The notes below the pieces were generated by a model. That model worked only from the letters and a program-made list of their open reading frames with translations, searched no databases and was not told the DNA's origin. A stretch of DNA of 55,360 nucleotides from Candidatus Accumulibacter phosphatis (GTDB lineage: Bacteria > Pseudomonadota > Gammaproteobacteria > Burkholderiales > Rhodocyclaceae): the NCBI RefSeq assembly GCF_012939955.1, contig NZ_SPMY01000023.1:1-55360 (forward strand), read 5' to 3'. Positions 1 to 9,489 of this stretch are shown piece after piece. The translations under genes were made by a program, and so were the position numbers. Positions within the stretch are counted from its first letter, which is position 1. Every line of letters begins with the position of its first letter.

Positions 1-200
1 TTCCTGGGGATGCTAGGAAGCTGTTCGATGCGACGACACAGCACCGGCCAGTCCTCCTGCTTGATGGCGAAATTACGCCCGAGATTCAGCAGGGTGATCT
101 GACGGACCTTGCCTGCGACGCGTTCGCCCCGCACCAGCCGAAAGGTGAAGTAGCCCTCGCCGGTGACCTTGTTGTTCGTTCGTGTCTGTCGGATATACAT
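1..200 (-). CDS. IS1634-type transposase, N-terminal fragment (runs off window)
   Basis: The minus strand starts at an ATG at 200 and stays open to the window edge. It reads MYIRQTRTNNKVTGEGYFTF, then RLVRGERVAGKVRQITLLNLG and a stretch ending in EDWPVLCRRIEQL. This is the characteristic N-terminus of transposases of the IS1634 family, DDE enzymes with large proteins; only about 66 residues are visible and no catalytic residues are included. The A/T-richer stretch beyond the start (210-320) probably holds the element's terminal repeat and promoter, but I could not define the ends. Family call is from memory of the N-terminal motif. Confidence 0.75.
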   Translation of the reverse strand, partial: MYIRQTRTNNKVTGEGYFTFRLVRGERVAGKVRQITLLNLGRNFAIKQEDWPVLCRRIEQLPSIPR

Positions 201-775
201 GCCCACGATCGTACAAGAAATGCAAGGGGAAAAACTAGGCTTGAAAAACTATTATGGCACAACATTGCGCCTCAGAAATGCGGCCTATTGAGAATCAATG
301 ACTTACAATCGCCGCAGCCCGGAAAAGGCCGCAATATGACAAAGAGTTGTTAAAGAGGGGTTAACCTCAGAGGTCATTCACCTCGCCGCGTCGATCCGCG
401 CGAACGACCGGCAGCATCGTGGGGGAGTCGTCGAACCGGTCACGAAAAGACACGAATCCACCGTGAACGTCCGGAACGGTTCGTATAAACCACCGCTCAG
501 ACCTTTCTACCCACCGACAGCCCGCGAGAGATCGGCGACGTCCAAGCGGTATTGGGAGAGCATTGATCGTCGAACTGGCGTCAACTCGGGTAGCTGAAGA
601 GACGATGGAACGTCTCCAGAAAAAACTGGCTTCCCCAGGCTGCTGCATCACCGTCGCAGGCCGTCGGCAAAGAGAATTTCTTGATTGACTTCGGCCATGG
701 CGGTTAAGGATACTTCCGGACGTGACTTTGGCGTACGCTTTGTCAGGTCATCATTCAACCAACGGTCAAGGGGCC
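201..775. other. intergenic region, no supported gene
   Basis: About 575 bases between the IS1634-type transposase and the PsiE-like gene. The first 160 bases are clearly more A/T-rich than the rest and should contain the IS end and its promoter. The open frames here (for example on the minus strand at 367-651) have no recognisable family, no good ribosome binding site and look like chance frames in GC-rich DNA. Confidence 0.5.
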
Positions 776-1249
776 ATGAACATGCCAGAGGAAAACGGGT
801 CGTCGCTTCACGACGATCATCTTTCGGAGAAACACGACGACCCATTGATACGGGGATTGCATCGAGTCATCCGTCAAGCGATTCGCTTGCTGGCCGTCCT
901 GATGACGATGGTAATCCTGTGGTGCGTTGCCGATGTGGTGCTGGAGCTCTACAAGGGGTTGTCAAGCCCGCCGGTGCTGCTTCTTGACCTCAACGATATT
1001 TTCGTCGTCTTTGCGGCCTTTCTGGCAGTGCTGATCGCCATCGAAATCCTGGTCAATATCACCCTCTATCTACGCGACGACGTCATCCACGTCCAGCTTG
1101 TCGTAGCGACTGCACTGATGGCCATCGCCCGTAAGGTGATCGTGCTTGACCTGAGCACCTTGCAGGCCGAATATCTCTACGGCATGGCAGCTATCCTGCT
1201 GGCGCTCGGTGTTACCTACTGGCTGGTTTCTTCGCAGCCCAAGAAGTGA
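776..1249 (+). CDS. PsiE-like phosphate-starvation-inducible membrane protein
   Basis: 157-residue inner membrane protein. After a polar acidic N-terminus (MNMPEENGSS) there are four hydrophobic segments at about residues 30-50, 65-90, 100-120 and 130-150, with the RxxRQxIRLL start of the first helix and the D-L-x-D-I-F-V-V-F segment that is typical of the PsiE family (phosphate-starvation-inducible E). The function of PsiE is unknown. The ATG at 776 is preferred over the upstream GTG-type starts because AAGGGG lies six bases upstream and the extra N-terminal residues have no family resemblance. It stands alone on the plus strand, tail to tail with nqrM, so it is not part of the nqr operon. 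Confidence 0.75.
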   Translation: MNMPEENGSSLHDDHLSEKHDDPLIRGLHRVIRQAIRLLAVLMTMVILWCVADVVLELYKGLSSPPVLLLDLNDIFVVFAAFLAVLIAIEILVNITLYLRDDVIHVQLVVATALMAIARKVIVLDLSTLQAEYLYGMAAILLALGVTYWLVSSQPKK

Positions 1250-1277
1250 GAGCACGGGGGCAAGTGCTTCGCGACGG

Positions 1278-1499
1278 CTAACGGACGGTCGCGGATGGTG
1301 CCGACTTACTGGATGCGGGCGGACATCGCGCAGGTGTTTTACCGGTTGCGCAGGCACAGGCGCCACTCGCCAGACCACCGCAACTGCCACGCGGTGGCGG
1401 ACCGCCGAAGAACATGCCGAGTGAAAGCCCCAGTCCGGCCAGTACAATCACGGCCAGCGTCGCGGCCATGATCGGCCAAAAGGTATTGAGAAGCGTCAT
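1278..1499 (-). CDS. nqrM: NqrM, maturation factor for Na+-NQR
   Basis: 73-residue protein with one N-terminal transmembrane helix (about residues 8-30: FWPIMAATLAVIVLAGLGLS) followed by GGPPPRGSCGGLASGACACA. The short protein, the single helix and the SCGGL-x-CxC cysteine cluster are those of NqrM (DUF539). In Vibrio this protein is needed to build the Fe site between NqrD and NqrE. Its position directly behind nqrF, as last gene of the operon, fits. The C-terminal tail (TGKTPARCPPASSK) is less conserved. Because nqrF upstream is broken by an insertion, expression of nqrM may depend on read-through of the inserted element. Confidence 0.85.
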   Translation of the reverse strand: MTLLNTFWPIMAATLAVIVLAGLGLSLGMFFGGPPPRGSCGGLASGACACATGKTPARCPPASSKSAPSATVR

Positions 1500-2091
1500 G
1501 TTGCTCCCTTGCGGCGCCTGTGGCGCTGCTCAGCCACCGAAATCGTCGAGCAGGATGCTTTCGCGTGCGACGCCGAGATCGGTCAGCATCCTTGTCACCG
1601 CACTGTTCATCATCGGCGGACCACAAAGGTAGTACTCGCAGTCCTCCGGCGCCGGATGGTTGTTCAGGTAATCGTCGAGCAAGACTTGATGGATGAAGCC
1701 AGTGCGGCCCTGCCAATGGTCGCTCGGCAGCGGATCCGATAGCGCCAGGTGCCAAGTGAAATTGCTGTTGTCGCGGCTCAATTGCTCGAACTCCTCGACG
1801 TAGAATGCTTCGCGCAGGGACCGTGCGCCATACCAGAAGGCGATTCGGCGCTTGCTCCCTCGGCGCTTGAGCAGGTCGAAAATGTGCGAGCGTAGCGGTG
1901 CCATGCCGGCACCGCCGCCGATGTAGATCATCTCGGCGTCGGTCTCGCGGGCGTGGAATTCTCCGAAGGGGCCGTAGAGCGTCACCCTATCGCCGGGTTT
2001 GCGGCCGAATACCCAGGACGACATCTTGCCCGGCGGAATGTCGTTTCTGCCGGGCGGTGGCGTGGCGATACGGATGTTGAATTTGATTAGG

Positions 2092-2101
2092 CGCTTAAGC
2101 G
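2092..2101. repeat. palindrome at the 3' end of the inserted element
   Basis: CGCTTAAGCG is a perfect 10-bp palindrome one base inside the inferred element edge. It also contains the TAA stop codon of the element's gene. It is a candidate end-recognition hairpin that pairs functionally with the hairpins at 4004-4050. Confidence 0.6.
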
Positions 2102-3792
2102 GGTGTTGACGCAAACATGTTGGTGTTAATGTAGGTGCCAGGACCAACGGTGATGTGCAGGGTGTCGAAGGTGCTGCGCAACTGGCGCTGGAGATTTTCG
2201 TAGTGCTGGTCAAGGGCCTGGATGTTCTTGGGTGGGGGTCCCAGGTGTGGTTTGCCGGCGCCGGCGAGAACGGGTTTGATGACTTTCTCGCGCAGGATGA
2301 GCCAGCCAGCCAGAATGCTGATGCCCGTCGGATGGGGCCGGTAGCGGCGCGTTGTGGCGATGCGCTCGATGAGTTTCTTGCCACGGAACTTCATGAGATC
2401 GTAGGCGGCCTGACGCCCGGTGTAGCCGTCGCGGGCGACTTCAGGCAGCGAAGGACGCACTGCGTCAGCAAGCTCTTGTACCGTGAACCCGTCGGGATTG
2501 GGCGCGAGATGCAGGACGGCTTCGGCGACAGAGCGCATGCGCGGCTTTTGTAGATCGACGCCGGACAAGCGGCGATTGCCGCGCTCGGTCGGTTCGATGA
2601 GGGAGTCGAGCACGCCATCGGGAAGGAAGCTGACATGTGCGGCCTGCATGGCGTTGAGAAAGTCGATCGCCATGTGCTGGAGCTTGGCCAGCATGATCGA
2701 GAGTTTCTCCAGCGAACGCCCGCAGCGCAGTTCCTTGATGTTGTGGGCGATGGCCTCGGCGCGCAGCACGCGCGCTCCCTTGTCGTAGAGCTTGAGGGTC
2801 AGCGCTCCGAAATGTACCTTGAAGACCGTCAGGTCGTAGGCAGACTGATCCACGATACGAGCCACGCCGTGGCTTCTGTCGGTACGCCAGCGGGGTCTTT
2901 GTTTGCGGCCGAATAGCGTGCGCAGGACCGGCACGTCGAGCAGACGCCGGGTACGATCGATCAAGCCCTGGAAGATCGCATCCAGGGTGTTGCCACGAAC
3001 GAACAAGAGATTGCGACTGTACTCGATCTGATAGACCGAGTAGCGGTACCGAAAGCGGCTGCGCTCTTGCTCCTCGATCGTCAGAGCGAAGCACAGGCAG
3101 CTCGAGTACACCCAACGGTCACAGACCTCGGCCAGTCGCCCTATGGCGTGCTCATCGCACAAGGTATCTGCGAGCTGATCCAAAGCCTGGAACGAACCCC
3201 CGACGAAGCAGTTACCCTCCTTCTCCAAGGAGATGGTCTGCGCGCGGGCTTGCCGTTCGACCCATTCGTGACCGTTGAGCATGATTTGGACACCGAAAGG
3301 CGGATGTCCACTCATTTTGATGGTGAGGTGACCCCACTCGGGGTCGATCAGGTGAAAGTGGTAATGATTGACGTAGGGCCAGGGCTTCTTGCGCTCCAGG
3401 TGGGGCGAACCGTTCTTGCAGGTCGTCACCTCCCAGACCAGGGCAGGTGCCTTGGCGACGAGGATCAGGAACAGGCCGCGAAACTGCGGATCCGCGGGTA
3501 GGTATTTCTCGGCCAACTCGTGCTTGCGCAGATCGGGAGGGCAATGGATCAGGGGAATGTCGTGCTCCTTGGCCCAGGCATGAACCCGACGGCTGAAGCG
3601 CCCGGCCATCTGCATCAGGTGATCCGCATCCAGGGTCGCGTCCGATCCGGTGAGCGCTCGCCACCAGGTACGGAAAGCGCCCCCTTGCTGGCCGAGGGGA
3701 AAGTAGCCATTGAGCACGATGCGATCGATGCAGTCATAACGACCTTCAAGGAGCTCTTCGTAATACGCGGACAAGTCATCGGCTTGTTTCAT
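2095..3792 (-). CDS. putative transposase/recombinase of an unrecognised family
   Basis: 565 residues. I cannot assign it to a known transposase family, but it is the only gene of the insertion and so is the likely mobility protein. Visible features: [18 protein letters not shown] at residues 138-155 with an H-F-H triplet (145-147) that could be an HUH-type metal site; [19 protein letters not shown] at 159-177; [14 protein letters not shown] at 333-346; and a C-terminal winged-helix-like part at about 430-490 (VQELADAV, then [19 protein letters not shown] and [10 protein letters not shown]). The ATG at 3792 is preferred to the GTG at 3813 because GAGG lies eight bases upstream. That ATG overlaps the stop of the truncated nqrF frame (ATGA). 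The TAA stop sits inside the element's end palindrome. Confidence 0.7.
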   Translation of the reverse strand: MKQADDLSAYYEELLEGRYDCIDRIVLNGYFPLGQQGGAFRTWWRALTGSDATLDADHLMQMAGRFSRRVHAWAKEHDIPLIHCPPDLRKHELAEKYLPADPQFRGLFLILVAKAPALVWEVTTCKNGSPHLERKKPWPYVNHYHFHLIDPEWGHLTIKMSGHPPFGVQIMLNGHEWVERQARAQTISLEKEGNCFVGGSFQALDQLADTLCDEHAIGRLAEVCDRWVYSSCLCFALTIEEQERSRFRYRYSVYQIEYSRNLLFVRGNTLDAIFQGLIDRTRRLLDVPVLRTLFGRKQRPRWRTDRSHGVARIVDQSAYDLTVFKVHFGALTLKLYDKGARVLRAEAIAHNIKELRCGRSLEKLSIMLAKLQHMAIDFLNAMQAAHVSFLPDGVLDSLIEPTERGNRRLSGVDLQKPRMRSVAEAVLHLAPNPDGFTVQELADAVRPSLPEVARDGYTGRQAAYDLMKFRGKKLIERIATTRRYRPHPTGISILAGWLILREKVIKPVLAGAGKPHLGPPPKNIQALDQHYENLQRQLRSTFDTLHITVGPGTYINTNMFASTPA

Positions 3793-4003
3793 CGCAAGAA
3801 CCTCGGTGGGCACCGGAAAATCCCGTCATCCTTTGACAGGCGCGGCGCGAACGGGATTCTTTTCTTTCGCCCGGCGAGGCGTGACCCTCTGTTTGCCCGG
3901 AACCACCCCTGAGTGTGGCACCCCTCGCACGGTCTGCGTACCATCACGAATACCCATCCCATGGCGTCAGGACCGCACCATTCCGACAACTCAGTTCGCG
4001 GCT

Positions 4004-4050
4004 GTTCTCCGCAGGAGAACCTCTTTTCCCAAGCGCAGTCTTGGGAAAAG
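4004..4050 (-). other. two perfect hairpins at the 5' end of the inserted element
   Basis: Two adjacent perfect inverted repeats sit just inside the element's leader end: GTTCTCC-GCA-GGAGAAC (4004-4020) and CTTTTCCCAAG-CGCAGT-CTTGGGAAAAG (4023-4050). On the transcribed strand they are the first structures of the leader. They may be recognition hairpins for single-strand transposition, or part of a structured RNA. The remaining leader (3815-4003) has further short complementary stretches but no obvious protein-coding signal of its own. Confidence 0.75.
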
Positions 4051-4730
4051 CCTAGCCCCTTCTCTTGCGGATAGTTGGCCATCGAATAGGCGCGTATCGT
4101 CGATTCGCCTACGTGCGAAACATAGCGCCAGAGATCCAGGCGATCCCAGTCTTCGCGGTATTCCGGGGCGACATCGATGTCGGCGTAGCGTTGCTCGTGC
4201 GGGGGGCATTCGAGCTGCATGTAGCTGCCGGCGCGAAAGCTCACCGCCTCGCCGTCGGGCATGGCCAGGGTCAGTTCCTTGATGAAGGTGGCTACGTTGT
4301 CGTTGGCGATCACCCGACAGTCCCAGCGCCGAACACCGAAGACCGACTCCGGAACTCGGATGCTCATATCCTGGCGAACGGGCAACTGGCACGAGAGACG
4401 CCAGCCCTCGCGTTCCTGCCGACGAGTGAAATGCCCGCGCTCGGTCGGCGTCATGTCTCCGCCACCGGCCTCGACCAGGCATTTGCACTGGGCACAGGTG
4501 CCACCGCCGCCACAGGCCGACGAGAGGAAGAGATTCTGGCTGGCCAGCGTCTGCAAGAGCTTGCCGCCGACCGGGACGAGCAAGGTACGCTGGCCATTGA
4601 CCTCCAGCCGCACGTCGCCGCTGGGGACCAGTCGCTGCCGTGCCAGCAGGATGACCGCCACCAGAAGGAGCACGGTGCCGGTGAAGACAGTGATGGCCAG
4701 CGTGATTTCGGCAAGCATGGAGGGCAGTCC

Positions 4731-5339
4731 TCAAAGCTTGATGCCGGCAAAGGACATGAAGCCCAGCGACATCAATCCAATGGTGATGAAAGTAATGCCG
4801 AGACCAGAGAGACCGGCGGGCGGATCGCTGTACTTGAGCTTTTCGCGAATACCGGCGAGCAGTGCGATGGCCAGCGCCCAGGAAAACCCCGAAGCGAGTC
4901 CATAGACCGCGCTCTCGGCAAAATCGTAATCGCGCTCGACCATGAATAGCGTGCCGCCGAGGATTGCGCAATTGACGGTGATCAGCGGCAGGAAAACGCC
5001 GAGCGCGTTGTAGAGTGCCGGCACATAGCGGTCGAGCAGCATTTCGAGGATTTGTACCAATGCGGCGATGACGCCGATGTAGGTCAGCAGGCCGAGGAAG
5101 GCAAGATCGCTTTCGGGCAGGCCAACCCAGGCCAGGGCGCCTTCGCGGAGCACGTGCGTGTAGATCAGGTTGTTAACCGGCACAGTGATCGTCTGGACGA
5201 GCATCACTGCGATCCCGAGTCCGATTGCCGTCTCGACCTTCTTCGAGATGGCTATGAAGGTGCACATGCCGAGAAAGAAGGCCAGCGCCATGTTTTCGAC
5301 GAAAACCGCGCGGACAAAGAGAGCCAGTAGATGTTCCAT
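4731..5339 (-). CDS. nqrE: Na+-translocating NADH:quinone reductase subunit E
   Basis: 202 residues, the usual length for NqrE, with six predicted membrane helices. Diagnostic stretches are [20 protein letters not shown] near the N-terminus, [18 protein letters not shown] in the middle and the [19 protein letters not shown] end. NqrE is one of the two homologous membrane subunits (with NqrD) whose cysteines hold the intramembrane iron site; the cysteines in GMCTF and NCAIL are present. It lies 12 bases upstream of nqrF and follows nqrD by about 33 bases. Downstream genes are separated from it by the nqrF insertion, but nqrE itself appears intact. Confidence 0.96.
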   Translation of the reverse strand: MEHLLALFVRAVFVENMALAFFLGMCTFIAISKKVETAIGLGIAVMLVQTITVPVNNLIYTHVLREGALAWVGLPESDLAFLGLLTYIGVIAALVQILEMLLDRYVPALYNALGVFLPLITVNCAILGGTLFMVERDYDFAESAVYGLASGFSWALAIALLAGIREKLKYSDPPAGLSGLGITFITIGLMSLGFMSFAGIKL

Positions 5340-5372
5340 CTCAGCGGACCCTGGAATTGCTGTTCGGGAGGC

Positions 5373-6056
5373 TCATGGTTCTTGCTCGCGCACCTGTGGT
5401 GCCATACGGAAGGCCGGCGATTCGACCTGCTCCGGCTTCCAGCTGCGCAGTGCCCAGATAAACAAACCGATCAGGAAAAAGGCGGAGGGTGGCAAAAGGA
5501 GCAGGCCGTTCGGCAAATACCAGCCACCGTCGGCGACGGTAGGCAGTACCCGGTAACCGATCAGCGTGCCGCTGCCAAAGAGCTCGCGGGTGATACCCAG
5601 GGCAATGAGTAGCGCGCTGTAACCCAGCCCGTTGCCGATGCCATCCAGGAAAGACGGCCATGGCGGGTTCTGCATGGCAAAGGCTTCGGCGCGGCCCATG
5701 ACGATGCAGTTGGTGATGATCAGCCCGACGAACACGGACAGCTGCTTGGCCAACTCGAAGGCGACCGCACGCAGTACCTGATCGACGACGATGACCAGAG
5801 AGGCAATGATGACCACCTGCACGATCATGCGGATAGCCCCGGGGATCTGGTGGCGGAGCAGCGAGATGAAGAGGTTCGAGAAGGCGGTCACCAGCGTCAG
5901 GGCCACGGACATGACGAGCGCCGTCTTGAGGTTCGCCGTCACCGCCAGCGCCGAGCAAATGCCGAGGATCTGCAAGGCAATTGGGTTGTTGTCGAAGACC
6001 GGGGCGAAAAGTACGGTGAGCGCACGCGGTTTCGTTGCCGAAGTGCCGGTATTCAC
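5373..6056 (-). CDS. nqrD: Na+-translocating NADH:quinone reductase subunit D
   Basis: 227 residues with six helices. [23 protein letters not shown] at the N-terminus, [20 protein letters not shown] and [19 protein letters not shown] are the family signatures, including the two cysteines (GICSAL and TNCIVMG) that ligand the membrane Fe centre with NqrE. The start is a GTG (6056) that overlaps the nqrC stop as GTGA, with AGGGAG upstream within nqrC, so translation is probably coupled. The C-terminal tail ([16 protein letters not shown]) is polar and longer than in Vibrio. Confidence 0.96.
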   Translation of the reverse strand: MNTGTSATKPRALTVLFAPVFDNNPIALQILGICSALAVTANLKTALVMSVALTLVTAFSNLFISLLRHQIPGAIRMIVQVVIIASLVIVVDQVLRAVAFELAKQLSVFVGLIITNCIVMGRAEAFAMQNPPWPSFLDGIGNGLGYSALLIALGITRELFGSGTLIGYRVLPTVADGGWYLPNGLLLLPPSAFFLIGLFIWALRSWKPEQVESPAFRMAPQVREQEP

Positions 6057-6859
6057 GATTCAACTCCCTCTTGTCGCAGACGTTTCAGATAGGGGCCGTA
6101 GCCCTGCGGACCGAGCCAGAAGCGAATCATGTTGTTGACGCCATTGCTGGTAAGCGTCGCGCCAGCCAGCGCGTCGACGCGCCATCTCGAGTCCTGGTTA
6201 TCGCTACCGGCCTTGCCGACGCGCAGCTTCAGCTGCCCGTCGCTATCGAACAGGTGCTTGCCTGGCCAAAGCGCCTTCCAGCGCGGGTTGTCGACTTCTC
6301 CGCCCAAGCCCGGCGTTTCAGCGTGCTGATAAAAACGCAGCCCGAGGACGGTATTGAGGTCGGCGTCGACGGCGAGAAAGCCGTACAGGGTCGACCACAG
6401 GCCATAGCCGCGCACGGGCAGGATCAGCGCCTCGACGCGCTCGCCCTTCATCAGCTTATAGACCACTGCGTAGCGCTCGCGCCGCTGGATGCCGGCGATG
6501 TCCTCGCTACGCGACAGTGCTCGTGAGAGCGCCGGATCGGTGGCGGCGCGGGCGCCCTCCCAGGTCAGTGGGTCGAAATTGTCGTGGCCTGGTGGGGAAG
6601 CGATGTAGGCGCCGGTGTTCAGATCGACGAGGCGCGGCGTGATGCGTTCGCGAAAGCGTTCGCCGACCTCGGTGGCCGACAGCGCACGATCGTGCAGACC
6701 GACGATCGCCAGCAGGTGACGCTCGCGGTCGACGCGGCGATTTTCCAGCTGCATCGACTTCAAGCCCACCGCCGTCCCGGCGACGACCATTGAACAAACC
6801 AGGCTGACCAGCAGCGCGATGCGCAGAACGGCGAGCGGCGTTTCCCTAAGGGCAGGCAT
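6053..6859 (-). CDS. nqrC: Na+-translocating NADH:quinone reductase subunit C
   Basis: 268 residues. One N-terminal transmembrane helix (about 12-35) is followed by the periplasmic FMN domain. The covalent FMN site is the threonine of [14 protein letters not shown] near residues 240-255, matching the S/A-GAT motif of the family, and [15 protein letters not shown] and [14 protein letters not shown] are conserved NqrC blocks. An ATG at 6859 is chosen over the GTG immediately before it, because GGGAG lies seven bases upstream. It overlaps the end of nqrB by about 14 bases and the start of nqrD by 4 bases, so the genes are tightly coupled. Confidence 0.96.
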   Translation of the reverse strand: MPALRETPLAVLRIALLVSLVCSMVVAGTAVGLKSMQLENRRVDRERHLLAIVGLHDRALSATEVGERFRERITPRLVDLNTGAYIASPPGHDNFDPLTWEGARAATDPALSRALSRSEDIAGIQRRERYAVVYKLMKGERVEALILPVRGYGLWSTLYGFLAVDADLNTVLGLRFYQHAETPGLGGEVDNPRWKALWPGKHLFDSDGQLKLRVGKAGSDNQDSRWRVDALAGATLTSNGVNNMIRFWLGPQGYGPYLKRLRQEGVES

Positions 6860-8063
6860 CACGTTGCTCCCGGCGACGAATGTTGGCGCGCACGACGGCG
6901 TAGTCGATCAGCGGCGCACACAGGTTGGCGAACAGGATGGCGAGCATGATTCCCTCCGGAAAGGCGGGATTGACGACCCGTATCAGGACCGCCATCACGC
7001 CGATCAGGGCACCGAAGATCCACTTGCCGGCGTTGGTCATGGCTGCGGAAACCGGGTCCGTGGCCATGAAGAACATGCCGAAAGCGAAGCCGCCAATCAC
7101 CAGATGCCAGTACCAGGGCATGGCGAACATCGGGTTGTCGGACGAGCCAACAAGGTTGAGCAGCGAACTCATCGCCACCATGCCCAGGAAGACACCGAGC
7201 ACGATGCGCCACGATGCAACGCCGCTGGCGACGAGCAGGCCACCGCCCACGAGAATCAGCAGCGTGCTGGTTTCGCCGATTGAACCGGGAATGACCCCGA
7301 GGAAGGCAGCCGACCAGCTGTAGCCAGCTGCACCGATGCCGTCGGCACCGGACTGCGCGGCGATGGCCAGTGGCGTGGCGCCGGTGTAAGCATCGATCAC
7401 CGTCCACACCGCGTCGCCGGACGACTGTGCCGGGTAGGCGAAGTACAGAAAGGCGCGCCCGGTGAGCGCCGGATTGAGGAAGTTCTTGCCGGTACCGCCG
7501 AAGACCTCTTTTCCGATGACTACGCCGAAGCTGATGCCCAGCGCCACCTGCCAGAGTGGGATCGACGGCGGTAGGGTCAGCGCGAAGAGCACCGAGGTGA
7601 CGAAGAAACCCTCGTTGACCTCGTGCCGGCGGATGCTCGCAAAGAGCACCTCCCAGAAGCCGCCGACAATAAAAGTGACTGCGTAGATCGGGAGAAAGCA
7701 CGCCGCACCGTAGACCAGATTGTCCCATGCCGACGACGGGTCGAAGCCGGCCATCAGTCCGATCAGCGACAGCCGCCACCCGTCTTGCGCCGATAGCAGC
7801 GCTGGCTGTGCCGCCAGGATTTGGTTGGCCTGGAAACCGATGTTCCACATACCGAAGAAAAGTGCCGGCAGGGTGCACGCCCAGGTCATGATCATGATGC
7901 GCTTGAGGTCGATGCCGTCGCGCACGTGGGCCGTGGTGCGGGTCACCGAAGCCGGCCGGTAGAAGAAGGTATCGACGGCCTCGTAGAGCGCGTACCACTT
8001 TTCGTGGCGCGCGCCGGGCGCGACATGTGGTTCGATGCGGTCGAGCAGTTCGCGCAGTCCCAT
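6846..8063 (-). CDS. nqrB: Na+-translocating NADH:quinone reductase subunit B
   Basis: 405 residues, the large membrane subunit that carries riboflavin and a covalent FMN and forms much of the Na+ path. The FMN attachment motif is [11 protein letters not shown] (D-x-YTGAT), at about residues 220-230. Other signatures are [34 protein letters not shown]-type sequence ([16 protein letters not shown]), and [32 protein letters not shown]. Ten membrane helices are predicted by eye. ATG 8063 is used because AGGAGG lies nine bases upstream, inside the nqrA end; the nqrA stop (8067) directly precedes it. Confidence 0.96.
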   Translation of the reverse strand: MGLRELLDRIEPHVAPGARHEKWYALYEAVDTFFYRPASVTRTTAHVRDGIDLKRIMIMTWACTLPALFFGMWNIGFQANQILAAQPALLSAQDGWRLSLIGLMAGFDPSSAWDNLVYGAACFLPIYAVTFIVGGFWEVLFASIRRHEVNEGFFVTSVLFALTLPPSIPLWQVALGISFGVVIGKEVFGGTGKNFLNPALTGRAFLYFAYPAQSSGDAVWTVIDAYTGATPLAIAAQSGADGIGAAGYSWSAAFLGVIPGSIGETSTLLILVGGGLLVASGVASWRIVLGVFLGMVAMSSLLNLVGSSDNPMFAMPWYWHLVIGGFAFGMFFMATDPVSAAMTNAGKWIFGALIGVMAVLIRVVNPAFPEGIMLAILFANLCAPLIDYAVVRANIRRREQRDACP

Positions 8064-8066
8064 CAC

Positions 8067-9473
8067 TCAGCCCTCCTTGGCGATACGCGTCAGCACATCA
8101 CGCAGGATGGGACCGTATTCATACTTGCCAGGGCAGACGTAGGTGCACAAGGCGAGGTCCTCTTCGTCGAGTTCCAGGCAGCCGAGACTCTGTGCCATTT
8201 CCGTATCGCCGACGATCAGCGCGCGCAGCAGTTGCGTGGGCAGGATGTCCAGCGGCATGACCGCCTCGTAACTGCCGACCGGCACCATTGCCCGTGGACT
8301 GCCCTGGGTACTCGTGGTCAAGGCCAGCGGGCGACGGCCAAACAGGCTGGAGGTGAACACGCGCAGTGCCGAATGCTTGTTCACCCCGGCTCGCAGATAG
8401 TGCATGAACTCGCGGTCGTCGCCCTCCGGCAGCACGCTGACCTGCAGATGCAGGCCGCCGAGGAAGGTGTTCGGCGCACTGACCGTGCGCCCACCGAGCA
8501 GTGAACCCGAGACGATGCGCTGGCGACCGGGGTGGAGCGAGCCGGCCGTCAGCGCCAGCAGGTCGGCGCCGGGTAGGGTACGCAACAGGCGTGGTGAAAC
8601 GACCCCTGGTCCGGCCAGCGAGACGATTCGTTCGTACCACGGGCGACCGCTGGCAAACAGGCGGCCAATGGCAATGCAGCTCTGGTAATGCAGATGCCAG
8701 ACCGTGCGCGTGGCACTTGCCGGATCGAGATAATGGATGTGGGTTCCAGGCAGCCCTGCCGGATGTGGGCCAGCAAAAGCCGCGCAGTGCACATTGGTGA
8801 GTCCGGCCGCGGCGTCGGCGGCTGGCGAACGCCCATCGCCAGCCGCCGGAACGGCGACGAAAACCCGTGCCAGCCGCGACAAGGCGATGATGCCGCGGCG
8901 GAAATCGTCGGCATATGCGGCAATGATCAATGCCGGATCGGCTGCCAGCGGGTGTGTGTCGAGCGCGGTCACGAAGATGGAACGTGGCGTCGCGTCTGCC
9001 GCCGGCAACAGGCTGTAGGGGCGCGTCCGCAGGGCTGTCCATAGCCCCGAGGTCAAGAGCTGAGCGCGCACGACCGTCGCATCGAGCACGGCCAGTTCGG
9101 CGTCTTCGCGCGCTGGTCCCAACGCCGGACCCTCGCTTGCGCGGGCATCGGTTTCCAGCACCAAGGCCTGAAAGACACGTTGTGCGCCGCGCCAGATCTC
9201 CGCTACGGTGGCCGCGCATGGTGCGGTGAACACCACTCCCGGGCGATCCTTGCCCGAGAACAGCACCTGCCCGGCTTCGACCCGCTCACCCTCGCGAACG
9301 GCAAGGGAAGGTCGAAGGCCGTGGCAATCGGCACCAAGCAAAGCCACTGCAGGCGGAAAGAAAACAGCACCGGGGATTTGCTGCGCTGGCTCGCCCGCGA
9401 CAGGTATTTCCAGTCCTCGCCGAATTTTCGTGATCGCTTGATCGAAGCCGTGACCGGCGTCTTTCTTGCCCAT
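8067..9473 (-). CDS. nqrA: Na+-translocating NADH:quinone reductase subunit A
   Basis: 468 residues, slightly longer than the roughly 446 of Vibrio because of an extra N-terminal segment (MGKKDAGHGFDQ) before the conserved KIRRGLEIPVAGEP. NqrA is the cytoplasmic quinone-site subunit of the complex. GADCHGLRPSLAVREGERVEAGQVLFSGKDRPGV, DTHPLAADPA, GPGVVSPRLLRTLPGADLLAL and the C-terminal CTYVCPGKYEYGPILRDVLTRI are family blocks. First gene of the operon; no strong ribosome binding site is seen before 9473, so the start is less sure than the identity. The TerB-like gene ends only 16 bases upstream on the same strand. Confidence 0.95.
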   Translation of the reverse strand: MGKKDAGHGFDQAITKIRRGLEIPVAGEPAQQIPGAVFFPPAVALLGADCHGLRPSLAVREGERVEAGQVLFSGKDRPGVVFTAPCAATVAEIWRGAQRVFQALVLETDARASEGPALGPAREDAELAVLDATVVRAQLLTSGLWTALRTRPYSLLPAADATPRSIFVTALDTHPLAADPALIIAAYADDFRRGIIALSRLARVFVAVPAAGDGRSPAADAAAGLTNVHCAAFAGPHPAGLPGTHIHYLDPASATRTVWHLHYQSCIAIGRLFASGRPWYERIVSLAGPGVVSPRLLRTLPGADLLALTAGSLHPGRQRIVSGSLLGGRTVSAPNTFLGGLHLQVSVLPEGDDREFMHYLRAGVNKHSALRVFTSSLFGRRPLALTTSTQGSPRAMVPVGSYEAVMPLDILPTQLLRALIVGDTEMAQSLGCLELDEEDLALCTYVCPGKYEYGPILRDVLTRIAKEG

Positions 9474-9489
9474 TGTGCTGTTCAGTCAA

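Larger units (their letters stand above)
2091..4052 (-). mobile_element. unclassified insertion element in nqrF, one ORF, hairpin ends
   Basis: The boundaries are inferred from rejoining nqrF: the trinucleotide TAG is present at both junctions (2088-2090 and 4053-4055) and once in the reconstructed gene, so it is either a 3-bp target duplication or a target/end triplet shared with the element. The insert is 1962 bp. It has no clear terminal inverted repeats. Read on the minus strand it begins GGCTTTTCCCAAG, two bases before a perfect 11-bp hairpin (4023-4050), and it ends in a 10-bp palindrome (2092-2101) one base from the edge. A 260-base leader precedes a single 565-codon gene that stops within the terminal palindrome. 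I do not recognise the family; it is not a usual DDE or TnpB element. Confidence 0.8.
1530..4718 (-). pseudogene. nqrF: nqrF, interrupted by a 1.96-kb mobile element
   Basis: NqrF is the NADH-oxidising, FAD- and 2Fe-2S-carrying subunit of Na+-NQR. The 5' part (4718 to about 4053) encodes a transmembrane anchor (residues 5-27), the ferredoxin domain with SACGGGGTCAQCKC and the distal cysteine in RLSCQ, and the FAD-binding RAYSMANYPQEKG. The 3' part (about 2090 to 1530) resumes with [14 protein letters not shown] and continues with [35 protein letters not shown] and the terminal LLDDFGG. Joining the parts at a single TAG/CTA gives EKG-LI-KFN, exactly as in the Vibrio homologue. Both parts share one frame, but the insert holds stops in it, so no full NqrF can be made unless the element leaves. 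Without NqrF the complex cannot oxidise NADH. Confidence 0.93.

Noticed and set aside
2091-4052. Group I or group II intron (self-splicing insert in nqrF)
   Set aside because: No reverse transcriptase, no homing endonuclease motif and no recognisable intron core; the only protein is of another type. Precise RNA removal cannot be excluded, but nothing in the sequence supports it.
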